A stretch of 64,000 nucleotides of DNA from Kribbella sp. NBC_01245 (GCF_036226525.1 NZ_CP108487.1:8122001-8186000), one strand, 5' to 3'; positions 37,923 to 47,940 are shown, counted from the stretch's first letter. Notes: generated from the letters alone by a model not told the origin. Numbers and translations: made by a program.

Positions 37923-38519
37923 TTATTTCCCTGGCTCAGCAGTAGCGGAGCCGCCGGGGATCCAGAGGACGTCGCCGCCGGAGGAGAGGTTGGCTACTCG
38001 GCCGAGGATGAAGAGGAGGTCGGAGAGGCGGTTTAGGTACGTGATGGCGAGCAGGTTGATCGCGGGGCCGTGTGCCTCGACGGCGACCCAGCCCGCGCGC
38101 TCGGCACGTCGTACGACGCAGCGGGCGACGTTGAGATAGGCCGCGCCCTCCGAACCGCCCGGAAGCACGAACGACCGGAGCTTGGTGAGGCGGTTGTTGT
38201 ACTCGTCGCACCACCCTTCCAGCCGGTCGACGTACTCCTGGGTGATGCGCAGAGGCGGGTACTCCGGGTTCGGCACGATCGGGGTGCAGAGGTCGGCGCC
38301 GACGTCGAACAGGTCGTTCTGGATCTTCGTCAGCAGCACGACGATGGCGCTGTTCAGGTGACCGGCGGCGATCGCCACACCGATCGAGGAGTTGGCCTCG
38401 TCGACCTCGCCGTACGCCGCGAGGCGCGGGTCGGTCTTCGTGGTCTTGCTCATGTCGCCCAGGCGGGTCTCGCCGGCGTCACCGGTCCGGGTATAGATCC
38501 GCGTCAAGTTCACAGCCAT
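37923..38519 (-). CDS. cobO: ATP:cob(I)alamin adenosyltransferase (PduO type)
   Basis: A 198-residue cytoplasmic enzyme that adenosylates cob(I)alamin to coenzyme B12. The N-terminal ATP motif YTRTGDAGETRLGD and the helical-bundle motif CVVRRAERAGWV identify the PduO family, although actinobacterial annotation often calls it cobO. It is divergent from murA with 45 bp between starts, the conserved arrangement in actinobacteria. Confidence 0.92.
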   Translation of the reverse strand: MAVNLTRIYTRTGDAGETRLGDMSKTTKTDPRLAAYGEVDEANSSIGVAIAAGHLNSAIVVLLTKIQNDLFDVGADLCTPIVPNPEYPPLRITQEYVDRLEGWCDEYNNRLTKLRSFVLPGGSEGAAYLNVARCVVRRAERAGWVAVEAHGPAINLLAITYLNRLSDLLFILGRVANLSSGGDVLWIPGGSATAEPGK

Positions 38520-38564
38520 GGCGGCACTCTACGCAGGCAGGCAACCTGCTACCGCTAGAGTCGG

Positions 38565-39854
38565 ATGGTGGAACGGTTCCGGATCGCGGGTGAGGCACGG
38601 CTGGCCGGCTCGGTCGAGGTGGCAGGTGCGAAGAACAGTGTGCTGAAGCTGATGGCGGTGGCACTGCTGGCGGAGGGTACGACGACGCTGCGGCAGGTGC
38701 CGGCCATCCTTGACGTCACCTTCATGGCGCAACTGCTCGACACCCTCGGGTGCTCGGTCAAGGTCGACAGCGACGCCGGTACGGCGACAGTCGCGGTGCC
38801 GGGGGAGATCGGTCACCACTGCGACTACGAGCTGGTTCGCAAGCTGCGCGCGTCGATCTCGGTGCTCGGTCCGTTGCTGGCGCGGTGCGGCCAGGCCGAG
38901 GTGGCGCTGCCGGGTGGCGACAACATCGGCTCGCGCGGGCTCAACATGCACGTGGCCGGGCTGGAGGCGATGGGCGCGAAGGTGCACATCGAGCACGGTT
39001 TCGTGATCGCCGAGGCGCCGCACGGGTTGCACGGTGCCGAGGTCTGGCTGGACTTCCCGAGTGTCGGCGCCACTGAGACGATCATGATGGCGGCCGTGCT
39101 GGCCAAGGGCACCACCGTGATCGAGAATGCGGCCCGCGAGCCCGAGATCCAGGACATCGCCGCCATGCTGGTCGAGATGGGCGCGCAGATCGAGGGTGCG
39201 GGCACGCCCCGGATCGAGGTCACCGGGGTGACGGGCCTGCTCGAGCCGGTCGACCACACCGTCGTACCGGATCGCATCGTGGCCGGCAGCTGGGCCTTCG
39301 CGGCAGCCGTCACCAAGGGCGATGTGACCGTGCTGAACGGCCACGCCGAGCACCTCGAACTGCCGCTCGACAAGCTGCACAAGGCCGGCGCCGAGATCAC
39401 CGTGCTGGACAACGGTTTCCGCGTGGTGATGAACGATCGGCCCAAACCGGTCGACGTCGTCACCCTGCCGTACCCGGGCTTCCCGACCGACCTGCAGGCC
39501 TTCGTGATCGCGATGAACGCCCTCAGCGACGGCGCCGCCATGGTCACCGAAAACCTCTTCGAAGGCCGATTCACCTTCGCCCAGGAGCTCACCCGGCTCG
39601 GCGCCCACGTGCAGACCGACGGCCACCACGCGGTCGTCCGCGGCGTACCTCGTCTCTCTGGCGCTCCAGTGGTCGCCAGCGACATCCGAGCCGGCGCCGC
39701 CCTCGTCATCGCAGGCCTCGCCGCCGAAGGCGAAACCCTCGTCTCCGCCGCTCACCACGTCCACCGCGGCTACACCGACTTCGCCGGCAACCTCCGCCGC
39801 CTAGGCGCCGACGTCACCGTAGAACCCGACGACGCCGAGCTCTACTGGAACTAG
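38565..39854 (+). CDS. murA: UDP-N-acetylglucosamine 1-carboxyvinyltransferase
   Basis: A 429-residue EPSP-synthase-fold enzyme adding enolpyruvate to UDP-GlcNAc, the first committed step of peptidoglycan synthesis. KNSVLKL near the N-terminus is the substrate-binding motif. The catalytic-loop residue that is Cys in E. coli is Asp119 here (LPGGDNIGSRG). As in mycobacteria, Asp keeps activity but removes the fosfomycin attack site, so natural fosfomycin resistance is expected. Its stop shares the palindrome CTAG (39851-39854) with the convergent helicase stop. Confidence 0.96.
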   Translation: MVERFRIAGEARLAGSVEVAGAKNSVLKLMAVALLAEGTTTLRQVPAILDVTFMAQLLDTLGCSVKVDSDAGTATVAVPGEIGHHCDYELVRKLRASISVLGPLLARCGQAEVALPGGDNIGSRGLNMHVAGLEAMGAKVHIEHGFVIAEAPHGLHGAEVWLDFPSVGATETIMMAAVLAKGTTVIENAAREPEIQDIAAMLVEMGAQIEGAGTPRIEVTGVTGLLEPVDHTVVPDRIVAGSWAFAAAVTKGDVTVLNGHAEHLELPLDKLHKAGAEITVLDNGFRVVMNDRPKPVDVVTLPYPGFPTDLQAFVIAMNALSDGAAMVTENLFEGRFTFAQELTRLGAHVQTDGHHAVVRGVPRLSGAPVVASDIRAGAALVIAGLAAEGETLVSAAHHVHRGYTDFAGNLRRLGADVTVEPDDAELYWN

Positions 39855-42364
39855 AGCGGCTTGAAGCTGGTCACCGTGAGCGACAGCTCGGCGGCTTCGT
39901 CGGAGGCGGCTAGGTCGACGGACGCGGTGATGCGCCAGTCGTGGTTGCCTTCGGGGTCTTCGATGATCTGGCTGACTTCCCAGTAGCCGGGGTGTTCCTC
40001 GACCAGGAAGAACGCTGGGCCGCGGGCGGAGGGGCCGGTGCCAACGACGGCGTGCTCGGCGTAGTACTCGGTGCCGGCTTCGGCCCAGCGCGCGGCGTCC
40101 CAGCCGGCTTCGGCGTCGAGGGCGCCCAGTTCGGCCCAGCGGTGCAGCGCGACCAACTCGACTCGGCGGAACATCGCGTTGCGGACCAGGACCCGGAAAG
40201 CCCTTGTGTTCAAGGTGATCCGGCGCGGACCCATCGGTACGGGCGGCGCCTCGGGGAGGTCGGTCGAAGGGTTGGTGAGCTCTTCCCACTCGTCGAGCAG
40301 GCTGGAGTCGGTCTGTCGTACGACCTCGCCGAGCCACTCGATCAGGTCGGTCAGTTCCTCGGTGTGCTGGTGCGGCGGCACGGTCTGGCGCAGCGCCTTG
40401 TACGCATCACTGAGATAACGCAGTACGACGCCTTCGGACCGCGCCATCTGGTAGTACGCGATGAACTCGCCGAACGTCATCGCCCGCTCGAACATGTCCC
40501 GTACGACGCTCTTCGGCGACAACCCGGCCTCGGCGATCCACGGATGCGTCACGCGGTACATGTCCAGCGTTGCCGTCAGCAACTCCTCCAACGGCTTGGG
40601 CCAAGTGATCTCCTCGAGCAGCTCCATCCGCTCCTCGTACTCGATGCCGTCCGACTTCATCAGTTGAACGGCCTCGCCCTTGGCGTGGTGCAACTGCGCC
40701 ATCAGCACCGCACGCGGATCCTCCAGGGTCGCCTCGACCACCGAAACCACGTCCAGCGCGTACGTCGGATCCTCCGGGTCGAGGAGATCCAGGGCCGCGA
40801 GGGCGAAGGTGGAGAGCGGCTGGTTCAGCGAGAAGTCCTTCTGCAGGTCCACGGTGAGCCGGAGTGTGCGGCCGTTCTCGTCGGGCTCGTCCAGCCGTTC
40901 GACCACGCCCGCGGTGAGCAGGGTGCGGTAGATCTGGATCGCCCGGCGGATCAGCCGGAGCTGGGCCTTCGAGTCCTCGTGGTTGTCCTGCAGCAGGTGC
41001 CGCATGCTGGCGAAGGCGTCGCCGTCGCGGGCGATCACGTTCAGTAGCATCGCGTGGCTGACGCGCATCTTCGACTGCAGCGGTTCGGGCTCGGCCGCGA
41101 CCAGCCGGTCGAACGTCTCCTCGCTCCAGGTGACGAAGCCCTCCGGCGCCTTCTTGCGCTGGATCCGGTTGATCTTCTTCGGGTCGTCGCCCGCCTTGCC
41201 CAGGGCTCGCACGTTCTCGATGACGTGGTCCGGCGCTTCGACGACGACCGTGCCGGAGGTGTCGTAACCGGCCCGGCCGGCCCGACCGGCGATCTGGTGG
41301 AACTCGCGCGCCTTGAGGATGCGCTGGCGCCGGCCGTCGTACTTGCTCAGGGCGGTCAGCAGAACGGTTCGGATCGGGACGTTGATGCCGACGCCGAGGG
41401 TGTCGGTGCCGCAGATGACCTTGAGCAGGCCGGCCTGGGCGAGCTGCTCGACCAGGCGGCGGTACTTCGGCAGCATGCCCGCGTGGTGCACGCCGATGCC
41501 GTGCCGGACCAGCCGCTGCAGGGTCTTGCCGAAGCCCGGGCTGAAGCGGAAGTGCCCGATGAGGTCGGAGATCTTCTCCTTCTCCTCGCGGGTGCAGACG
41601 TTGATGCTGGTCAGCGACTGGGCTCGCTCGAGCGCCGATGCCTGGGTGAAGTGCACGACGTACACGGGAGCCTGGTGGGTCCGCAGCAGGTCTTCGAGGG
41701 TCTCGTGCAGCGGCGTCGTGACGTACTTGTAGACGAGCGGCACCGGGCGATCGCCCGAACTGACGATCGAGGTCGGACGGCCGGTCCGCCGGGACAAGTC
41801 GATCTTGAAGCGCTCGACGTCACCGAGGGTCGCGGACATCAGGATGAACTGCGCGTTCGGCAGTTCGAGCAGCGGGACCTGCCAGGCCCAGCCGCGATCC
41901 GGCTCGGAGTAGAAGTGGAACTCGTCCATCACGACCTGGCCGACGTCGGCCTTGGCGCCTTCGCGGAGCGCGACGTTGGCCAGTACTTCGGCGGTGCAGC
42001 AGATGATCGGCGCACCGGGGTTGACCGAGGCGTCGCCGGTGAGCATGCCGACCTGGGACGCGCCGAACACGTCGCATAGCGCGAAGAACTTCTCCGACAC
42101 CAACGCCTTGATCGGGGCGGTGTAGAAGCTGCGCCGTCCAGCGGCCAACGCGGCGAAGTGTGAACCGGTCGCCACGAGGCTCTTACCGGAGCCGGTCGGG
42201 GTGGACAGGATCACGTTCGACCCCGTCATCACCTCGATCAGCGCCTCCTCCTGCGCCGGGTACAGCGAAATGCCCTGCTCGCCGACCCACAAGGAGAAGG
42301 CGTCATACAGGGCATCAGCTTCGGCATTACCGGGAAGGCGCTCGCTAAGTGTCATCCCCCCCAT
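39851..42364 (-). CDS. Ski2-like DExH helicase with DUF3516 domain
   Basis: An 837-residue superfamily 2 helicase. Walker A STPTGSGKSLVATG has its lysine at 61, the DExH box appears as VVMDEFHFYSEPD, motif III is LMSATLGD, and the second RecA domain ends QIAGRAGRAGYD. The C-terminal 400 or so residues form the DUF3516 region found in actinobacterial Ski2-like proteins, probably acting on RNA. ATG 42364 or 42355 are both possible. It ends on murA and starts next to the large repeat cluster. Confidence 0.88.
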   Translation of the reverse strand: MGGMTLSERLPGNAEADALYDAFSLWVGEQGISLYPAQEEALIEVMTGSNVILSTPTGSGKSLVATGSHFAALAAGRRSFYTAPIKALVSEKFFALCDVFGASQVGMLTGDASVNPGAPIICCTAEVLANVALREGAKADVGQVVMDEFHFYSEPDRGWAWQVPLLELPNAQFILMSATLGDVERFKIDLSRRTGRPTSIVSSGDRPVPLVYKYVTTPLHETLEDLLRTHQAPVYVVHFTQASALERAQSLTSINVCTREEKEKISDLIGHFRFSPGFGKTLQRLVRHGIGVHHAGMLPKYRRLVEQLAQAGLLKVICGTDTLGVGINVPIRTVLLTALSKYDGRRQRILKAREFHQIAGRAGRAGYDTSGTVVVEAPDHVIENVRALGKAGDDPKKINRIQRKKAPEGFVTWSEETFDRLVAAEPEPLQSKMRVSHAMLLNVIARDGDAFASMRHLLQDNHEDSKAQLRLIRRAIQIYRTLLTAGVVERLDEPDENGRTLRLTVDLQKDFSLNQPLSTFALAALDLLDPEDPTYALDVVSVVEATLEDPRAVLMAQLHHAKGEAVQLMKSDGIEYEERMELLEEITWPKPLEELLTATLDMYRVTHPWIAEAGLSPKSVVRDMFERAMTFGEFIAYYQMARSEGVVLRYLSDAYKALRQTVPPHQHTEELTDLIEWLGEVVRQTDSSLLDEWEELTNPSTDLPEAPPVPMGPRRITLNTRAFRVLVRNAMFRRVELVALHRWAELGALDAEAGWDAARWAEAGTEYYAEHAVVGTGPSARGPAFFLVEEHPGYWEVSQIIEDPEGNHDWRITASVDLAASDEAAELSLTVTSFKPL

Positions 42365-43329
42365 CTTCGCTCATCCCTCCCAACGCCCCCACCATCAGTG
42401 CCACCCCAACCCCCACCCCGCCACACGCGCCCCCGGTCACAACCCGCCCCACCCGCCAAACCCCACGCCACGGTCGGACGCGAAATGCGGCGCTCGCCTG
42501 TGGATACCCCTGCCACGGTCGGACGCGGAATGCGCCGCCTGTGGACGGCGAGCCCACGGCGCCAAAGTCCGAACCGCACACGTCCGCGCGTAACTGTGGA
42601 AAACCTTTCCGCGAGGTGCCTCCTTGTGCTTGCACACGCGCGACGCAAGGAGGCACCTCGCGGGAGAGTCATCCCCAAATTCGCCCGCGCCTGCGCATTC
42701 CGCGTCCGACCGTGGCAGCACTATCCACAGGGCGCGCCCCACCTCTCGTGAGTGGTCGTGTCATCCGCGACCACTCGCGGATGAGGGGAGGCGGCCGCAT
42801 TTCGCGTCCGACCGTGGCTGGTTCACGGGCCGGACCGGCTCCCGCATTCCGCGTCCGACGGTGGCGGGGGCTTCCACAGGTGGCACGTGCTTCGCGCATC
42901 CGGCTGGGTTCTGGATTGTGCTGCCACAGTCGGAAACGGAATGCGCCGGGCGAACCGCCTTCCTGCCACGGTCGGACGCGGAATGCGGGTCGCCTGTGGA
43001 CGCCGAGCCCACGGCACCTAGATCCGAACCGCACACGTCCGGGCCAATTTGTGCAAAACCCTCCCGCGAGGTGCCTTGTTGTGCTTGCACACGTGCGACG
43101 CAAGGAGGCACCTCGCGGGAGAGTTATCCCCAAATCCGCCCGCGCCTGCGCATTCCGCGTCCGACCGTGGCAGGGGTATCCACAGGCGAGTGCCGCATTT
43201 CGCGTCCGACCGTGGGACTGCGGGAGGTCCTCCGCGTTTGTGTCCGGGGTGGGCGGGGAGGGGTGGGGCAGATAGAGGCGGGCCCGGGCCCTTCGCGATT
43301 GGTGAGGGGCCGGGCCCGGTATCAGGGGG
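42365..43329 (+). repeat. Cluster of short inverted and direct repeats with DnaA-box-like sites
   Basis: A 965-bp gap with no credible gene. Nine copies of a roughly 21-bp unit containing CCGCGTCCGACCGTGGC (or its T variant) lie at 42467, 42511, 42694, 42797, 42844, 42922, 42964, 43150 and 43195; four run one way and five the other. A larger module is duplicated: 42511-42735 matches 42964-43190 and includes an 18-bp perfect inverted repeat (42609-42626 / 42646-42663; imperfect in copy two). Several near matches to TTATCCACA occur: 42499, 42595, 42721, 43124 and 43176. A CGTGAGTGGTCGTG hairpin lies at 42747-42779. Confidence 0.8.
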
Positions 43330-46300
43330 TTAGTCGGGGGTTAGTTCGTAGGCGCGGTGGATGGTTTGGGTGGTGGTGTTGCCGGAGAGGTCGCGGGCTT
43401 TTGCGCGGAGGGAGACGAAGCCGGTGGAGGGTTGGTTCAGGCTGGCGGTCCAGCGGGTGAGGGTTTTGCGGACTGGTACGGCGGACCAGGTTTTTCCGTC
43501 GTACGACGCCTCGATGGTGAGACTGGTGACCGGGCTGGCGGGAGCGCCGTGTTGGTGCTCCACCCAGACCGGTATGTCGAAGCGTCCGGCGACGGCCTGG
43601 TTGCGGTCGTTGAGGCGTGGGGCGAAGCGGACGGACATCAGCGGCAGGCGGGTGTCCGTACCGTCCGGCGTGCGGGCCGACCGGAACGTCCACGACGAGG
43701 TGATGTCCGTCGACCAGCGGAAGTATTCCTCCGACCGCTGGACGTGCTTCGTCAGCCGGTAATCCCCAGCCTCACCCGGCAACGCGAACGTCTGCTGGAT
43801 ACCCGCCTCGGTAGTCCGCAGCAAGACGCCGTTGCGATAAAGCGAAGTCGTCTCCCGCAGCACTTCGGACGCGCCAAACCGCCCGCGACCCGGGTCGGCG
43901 AACATCGGCGCGACCACCGTCAAGCTGTCGCCGTCGCGGGATACCCACGCCTCGTCATCGCGTCCGGGCATACCCGCCTGCGAGCTGGGCAGGTTCGGCC
44001 CGACGACCGCGTTATTCCAGGTCAGCTTGGTGGTCTTGCCCGCCGGGTACGACCGGGCCGGCGCGTCGATCAACGCGATGTACTTGACCTCCTCCGGCGT
44101 GATCCGGAAGGTCTCCGCCTGGAACGCCCAGCGCATACCGCCCTTGGCCGAGTAGTACTCCTCGCGGTGGAACGGCATCGTCATCTCGACCGCCGGCGTG
44201 AAGACGAACGCGGCGACAGTGCGCCCGCCCGCGTCGTCACGAGGCAGCACCGGAAAGCCCCAGTTGTTCATTCGGTTGCCCTCGGCACCGACGTACGTCG
44301 CGTCGATCCGAGCATAGTCCTTCGCCGCGGTCACCAGCGACGGGTTCGCCGGGAATCGCGCCGGCCAACTCACCGCATCGTGATAGAGGTACGGGCTGTT
44401 CAGGAAGAAGTCGCGCTCCGGACTCTGGCCGTCCGGCATCCCGGCCCACGCCAGATGCGCGAACCCGGTGAAGGTCTTCGCGGAACCCGTCACGTTCGGC
44501 GCGACCAACAGCCGCGGCACGAAGTCCGGCTTGAACGTCGTACTGATCGCCAGCCCCGTGTTGAAAGTGATGTCGCCAATCGGCCGCGCGAATCCGACAC
44601 CACCGGTAGCCGCCGACGCGCCGGGTACGGGCGCCTTCACCGCGATCGGCTTGGCCCGGCGGGCGTCGAGGACCAGCTCGCCCGGCCGGTCGATGACCAC
44701 ATCGGGCTCGCCCAGGTAGATCGAATTCCCATAGCCGAAGCCGTCCGCGTTGAAGGTCGCGATACCGCCATCCACGACGTACCGGCCCTTGGGCAGGTCC
44801 AACGTGTCGCCGGGAGACGCGAAGTAGCCGAACAGGTTGTCGACGTTCAGCAGAAAAAGGCCTGCGTACTTGTTGTCGCTGGCAACGACCGGCTTGCCGT
44901 CCGTGTCGAGGACCGTGAGCTTCTGCTGGTACGACGGAATCGCCTTTGCGACTCCGACCGCCGTCCGTACGACCTGGCCGTTGCCGGTAGCAACAAGCCA
45001 TCCCGCATAAGCGCCGTCTGCCCCGGAGACCGACGTGTCCGCGGTGACGTCGAGCGTGACCGTGCCATGGGCCGGGATCCGTACGACGGACCGGCTCAGC
45101 GTGAACACGCCCGCCCGCCGCCCGTTCGGTCCAAAAGCGTCCAGCTTGAGCGTCAACGTGACCGGCTTGTCCCCGTCATTGCGATAGGTCACGGCCTTGG
45201 TCACCGGCTTATCCCCAGCCGCGACTGGACCGAGATCGATCTTGCTCGGCGAAGTCGTGACCGTCTGCTTCAACGCGCGAGTGAGATCAACCCGGCCGGC
45301 CCCTTGGCCGAAGACCCCGATGCCGGGCAGGCCGAGGGACGACCCGGTCAACGCGGACCGCAACTCGTCCGCCTTCCAAGACGGATGCAGCTGAGCGAGC
45401 AAGGCGGCAGCACCCGTCACGTGCGGAGCGGCCATCGACGTACCGGACAGATCGGCGTACGACTCGTTGACCGCGAACGGCTCCAGCGGCGCACCGGCAG
45501 CCCGGGCGGCGACGATATGACTGCCCGGTGCCGCGATATCGGGTTTGAGGCCAAGGTCATGGGCACGCGGCCCGCGACTGGAGAACGAGCTGAGGCCGTC
45601 CGACTTGGTCACCGAGGCCACGGCCAGCGCGGCGTCCGCCTCGGCGGGACTACCCACGCTCGAGTCGGCGCCGGAGTTGCCGGCGGAGATGACGAACAAC
45701 GCGCCCGTGCTCGCGGTCAGGTCGTTCACCGCCTGCTCCATCGGGTCCACGTCGGGCGTCGGCCCGCCGCCGAGGCTCATGTTGATCACCCGGGCGCCGG
45801 AGTTCGCGGCCCACTCCATGCCGGCGATGATCGCGGAGAACTCGCAGTTGCGCATGCCGCAGACCTTGCCGACCATGAGCTCCGCATCCGGCGCGACACC
45901 GCGGTACTTGCCGTTCGACGCGGCGCCAGTACCACCGACGGTCGAGGCCACGTGGGTGCCGTGCCCGCCTTGGTCGGTGGCGTCCTCGCCCTCGCTGGTG
46001 AAGCCCTTGGCCACGGATACCCGGCCCTTGAGATCCGGGTGGGACTGGTCGATACCGCTGTCCAGTACGGCGACCTTCACGCCCTTGCCCGTCGCCCCGG
46101 CGGCCCAGGCATCGGGCGCACCGATCTGCTGGACGCTACGGTCGAGCAGCGGCTTGACGCCACCGTCGAGCCAGACCTTGCGTACGTCGCCCGCGAGCGC
46201 AGTACGGCGGTTGGTCGCGCCCGCGGTCCAGCTTTGCCAGAGGAGGCTGGCCGAGACGCGCTGCTGGGTAATGGCCAGGGCGTCCACGATCGGCAGCTCC

Positions 46301-46755
46301 CGGCGTACCGTCGTACCGGCTGTGAGGGCGGAGCGCGCCGTCCGGGTGGTGCCGTTGTGCTGGACCAGCAGGGGTAACGTCGGCGAGTTGGCGTCGTCGA
46401 GTCCGAGGTCTGCCAGCAGGGATACGTCGAACAGGCGCTGGTCGAGTACGCCGGAGGCCAGCAGGGGTACGGCGTCCATCGGGACGATCGTCTGTTTGTT
46501 GCCGAGGGCATGCTTTTGGAAGACCATGCCGTCGCGCCCGGGGCCGGGTTGCACGGTCGTGGCCTGACCGGCGCGGTAGGTGACCTTGTCGCCGGTGATG
46601 AGGGTGATGGTCACGGCGTTGCTCAGCTTGGCTGAGGTGGCGGTGGTGCTTTCGTCGGCCGCGACGGATGGGCGGAACGGGATTGCGGTCGCGGCCAGTG
46701 CGGCCGCGACGGCAGCGGCCGCAAGCCAGCGCTTACGGATTCTAGGGGTCGTCAA
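43330..46755 (-). CDS. Exported subtilisin-like serine protease (S8)
   Basis: A 1,141-residue secreted protease. Signal peptide at residues 1-33 (RKRW, hydrophobic run, SVAADE). A propeptide-like region covers about 34-205, then the S8 domain has the full catalytic triad: Asp232 (AVLDSGID), His265 (GGHGTHVAS) and Ser440 (SGTSMAAPH), with the oxyanion Asn in ISAGNSG. The long C-terminal half is beta-rich and not assigned. Start is TTG 46755 with AGAGGTG six bases upstream. It lies downstream of an ECF sigma factor and its partner gene on the same strand, though 78 bp separate it from them. Confidence 0.92.
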   Translation of the reverse strand: MTTPRIRKRWLAAAAVAAALAATAIPFRPSVAADESTTATSAKLSNAVTITLITGDKVTYRAGQATTVQPGPGRDGMVFQKHALGNKQTIVPMDAVPLLASGVLDQRLFDVSLLADLGLDDANSPTLPLLVQHNGTTRTARSALTAGTTVRRELPIVDALAITQQRVSASLLWQSWTAGATNRRTALAGDVRKVWLDGGVKPLLDRSVQQIGAPDAWAAGATGKGVKVAVLDSGIDQSHPDLKGRVSVAKGFTSEGEDATDQGGHGTHVASTVGGTGAASNGKYRGVAPDAELMVGKVCGMRNCEFSAIIAGMEWAANSGARVINMSLGGGPTPDVDPMEQAVNDLTASTGALFVISAGNSGADSSVGSPAEADAALAVASVTKSDGLSSFSSRGPRAHDLGLKPDIAAPGSHIVAARAAGAPLEPFAVNESYADLSGTSMAAPHVTGAAALLAQLHPSWKADELRSALTGSSLGLPGIGVFGQGAGRVDLTRALKQTVTTSPSKIDLGPVAAGDKPVTKAVTYRNDGDKPVTLTLKLDAFGPNGRRAGVFTLSRSVVRIPAHGTVTLDVTADTSVSGADGAYAGWLVATGNGQVVRTAVGVAKAIPSYQQKLTVLDTDGKPVVASDNKYAGLFLLNVDNLFGYFASPGDTLDLPKGRYVVDGGIATFNADGFGYGNSIYLGEPDVVIDRPGELVLDARRAKPIAVKAPVPGASAATGGVGFARPIGDITFNTGLAISTTFKPDFVPRLLVAPNVTGSAKTFTGFAHLAWAGMPDGQSPERDFFLNSPYLYHDAVSWPARFPANPSLVTAAKDYARIDATYVGAEGNRMNNWGFPVLPRDDAGGRTVAAFVFTPAVEMTMPFHREEYYSAKGGMRWAFQAETFRITPEEVKYIALIDAPARSYPAGKTTKLTWNNAVVGPNLPSSQAGMPGRDDEAWVSRDGDSLTVVAPMFADPGRGRFGASEVLRETTSLYRNGVLLRTTEAGIQQTFALPGEAGDYRLTKHVQRSEEYFRWSTDITSSWTFRSARTPDGTDTRLPLMSVRFAPRLNDRNQAVAGRFDIPVWVEHQHGAPASPVTSLTIEASYDGKTWSAVPVRKTLTRWTASLNQPSTGFVSLRAKARDLSGNTTTQTIHRAYELTPD

Positions 46756-46833
46756 AACACACCTCTTCGAATGGTTTTGGGCAGGCGAGGTCCGGCGACG
46801 GCCCGAGTTGGACCGTCGCCGAGGGATTGCGGA

Positions 46834-47940
46834 TCAGGGCAGCTTGGCGACCGGCGGCTTGGGAGTGTCGTTGGTCCAGCCGGATTCCAGTACGACGGTC
46901 TTGCCGCGCTTCATCGGCGAGAGCTCCTCCGAGCTCAGCAGGAATCCCGTCTTCCGGTCGATGATCAACTGGCTGACGTACCGCTCACCGTGGACGTCGA
47001 CGCTCAGCATCACGATCGCGCCGGTCCGGCCGAGCGGGTCCTGGACGCCTTCGCGGAGGTTGACGCCGGGCAGTGCCGCCAGCACGCGGAGAGCGGCACC
47101 GCGCAATTTGGGCGACGACGGTGCTTCGAAGAGCAACTGGCTGGCACCGGAGAAGATCGTGTACGTGCCTGCGTCGGCCGGAAGGCTCTTGTCGATCTCC
47201 CTGCCGAGGAAGGCCCTCAGCGCCGCCGGGTCGGTCGGAAGTGCGGCGACCTCCGCCGCCGTCAGTGGCTTGGTGCCGCCGATGTAGTAGCCGTCGGGCC
47301 GGGGACTGTACTTCATGCTGCGGAACTTCGGCGGCTCTGGCGCGATGGTGATCGGTGTGCGCTCGTAGCTGAGCTGCCAGGACTTAGGGGAGCCCTGAGC
47401 TCGCCACTTCGCCTTGTCCTTCGCGGTCGCCGGACGGTAGCCGAAGTCGGCCCAGCCGAAGAAGGACTCGTCACTCTGGTTAGGCGGCGTCCAGCGCTCT
47501 ACAACCTGACGGCGCTCTAGCTCGTAGCTGTCGCCAGGCTTGCCTACTGTCCGGTGCGAGTACCAGAGGGTGCGGAGGCGGAAGTACTTGCCAGTGGCCG
47601 CCTCATGGCTCTCCTGCTGCATGGCGGCCGCTAGAAGTGCCTGACTGGCCGCAGAGAGTCTCAGAGTCGGTGCGCTGCTTGTGCCGGGCACTGGCCGGAC
47701 ATCGGCGTCACCGCCGGGAGAAAGCAGCAGAGGTGCGCCAAGAGCGGCAAGCGCGACTGTGGCGGCCGTAGCGGTCAGTGCGATGCCGAACCGGCCTGAG
47801 CGGGCAGCAGCGAGCCAACGGTCGCGACGACGCTCGTTGGTGGCAAGCGCTAGGACCTGGCGGCGGGCCTGGTTACGGACCTCGGCGGACGGGCCTGGGC
47901 GCTCGGGAAAGGCCGAACGGATCTTGTCGAACTCGTCCAT
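46834..47940 (-). CDS. CU044_5270-type membrane protein, partner of the ECF sigma factor
   Basis: A 368-residue protein with a charged cytoplasmic N-terminus of about 50 residues, one transmembrane helix (FGIALTATAATVALAALGAPLLL) and a large extracytoplasmic domain. This layout and the ATGA overlap with the sigma gene upstream match the actinobacterial CU044_5270 group, often annotated next to ECF sigma factors. An anti-sigma or signal-sensing role is suggested by topology, but no zinc anti-sigma motif is visible. Confidence 0.78.
   Translation of the reverse strand: MDEFDKIRSAFPERPGPSAEVRNQARRQVLALATNERRRDRWLAAARSGRFGIALTATAATVALAALGAPLLLSPGGDADVRPVPGTSSAPTLRLSAASQALLAAAMQQESHEAATGKYFRLRTLWYSHRTVGKPGDSYELERRQVVERWTPPNQSDESFFGWADFGYRPATAKDKAKWRAQGSPKSWQLSYERTPITIAPEPPKFRSMKYSPRPDGYYIGGTKPLTAAEVAALPTDPAALRAFLGREIDKSLPADAGTYTIFSGASQLLFEAPSSPKLRGAALRVLAALPGVNLREGVQDPLGRTGAIVMLSVDVHGERYVSQLIIDRKTGFLLSSEELSPMKRGKTVVLESGWTNDTPKPPVAKLP

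Noticed and set aside
37757..38139. Forward frame running from the immunity genes into cobO
   Set aside because: Most of it is antisense to cobO, and the rest is low-complexity with no ribosome-binding site.
42349..43275. Open frames in both strands of the repeat cluster
   Set aside because: Products merely repeat translated copies of the 21-bp unit and change with frame; no ribosome-binding site or domain.
42365..43329. Chromosomal replication origin
   Set aside because: No dnaA, dnaN, rpmH or gyr genes nearby; boxes are imperfect. A titration-type role is kept only as a suggestion.
43357..46377. 1,006-codon frame opposite the S8 protease
   Set aside because: Arg/Gly/Val-rich shadow; the protease has signal peptide and full triad on the other strand.
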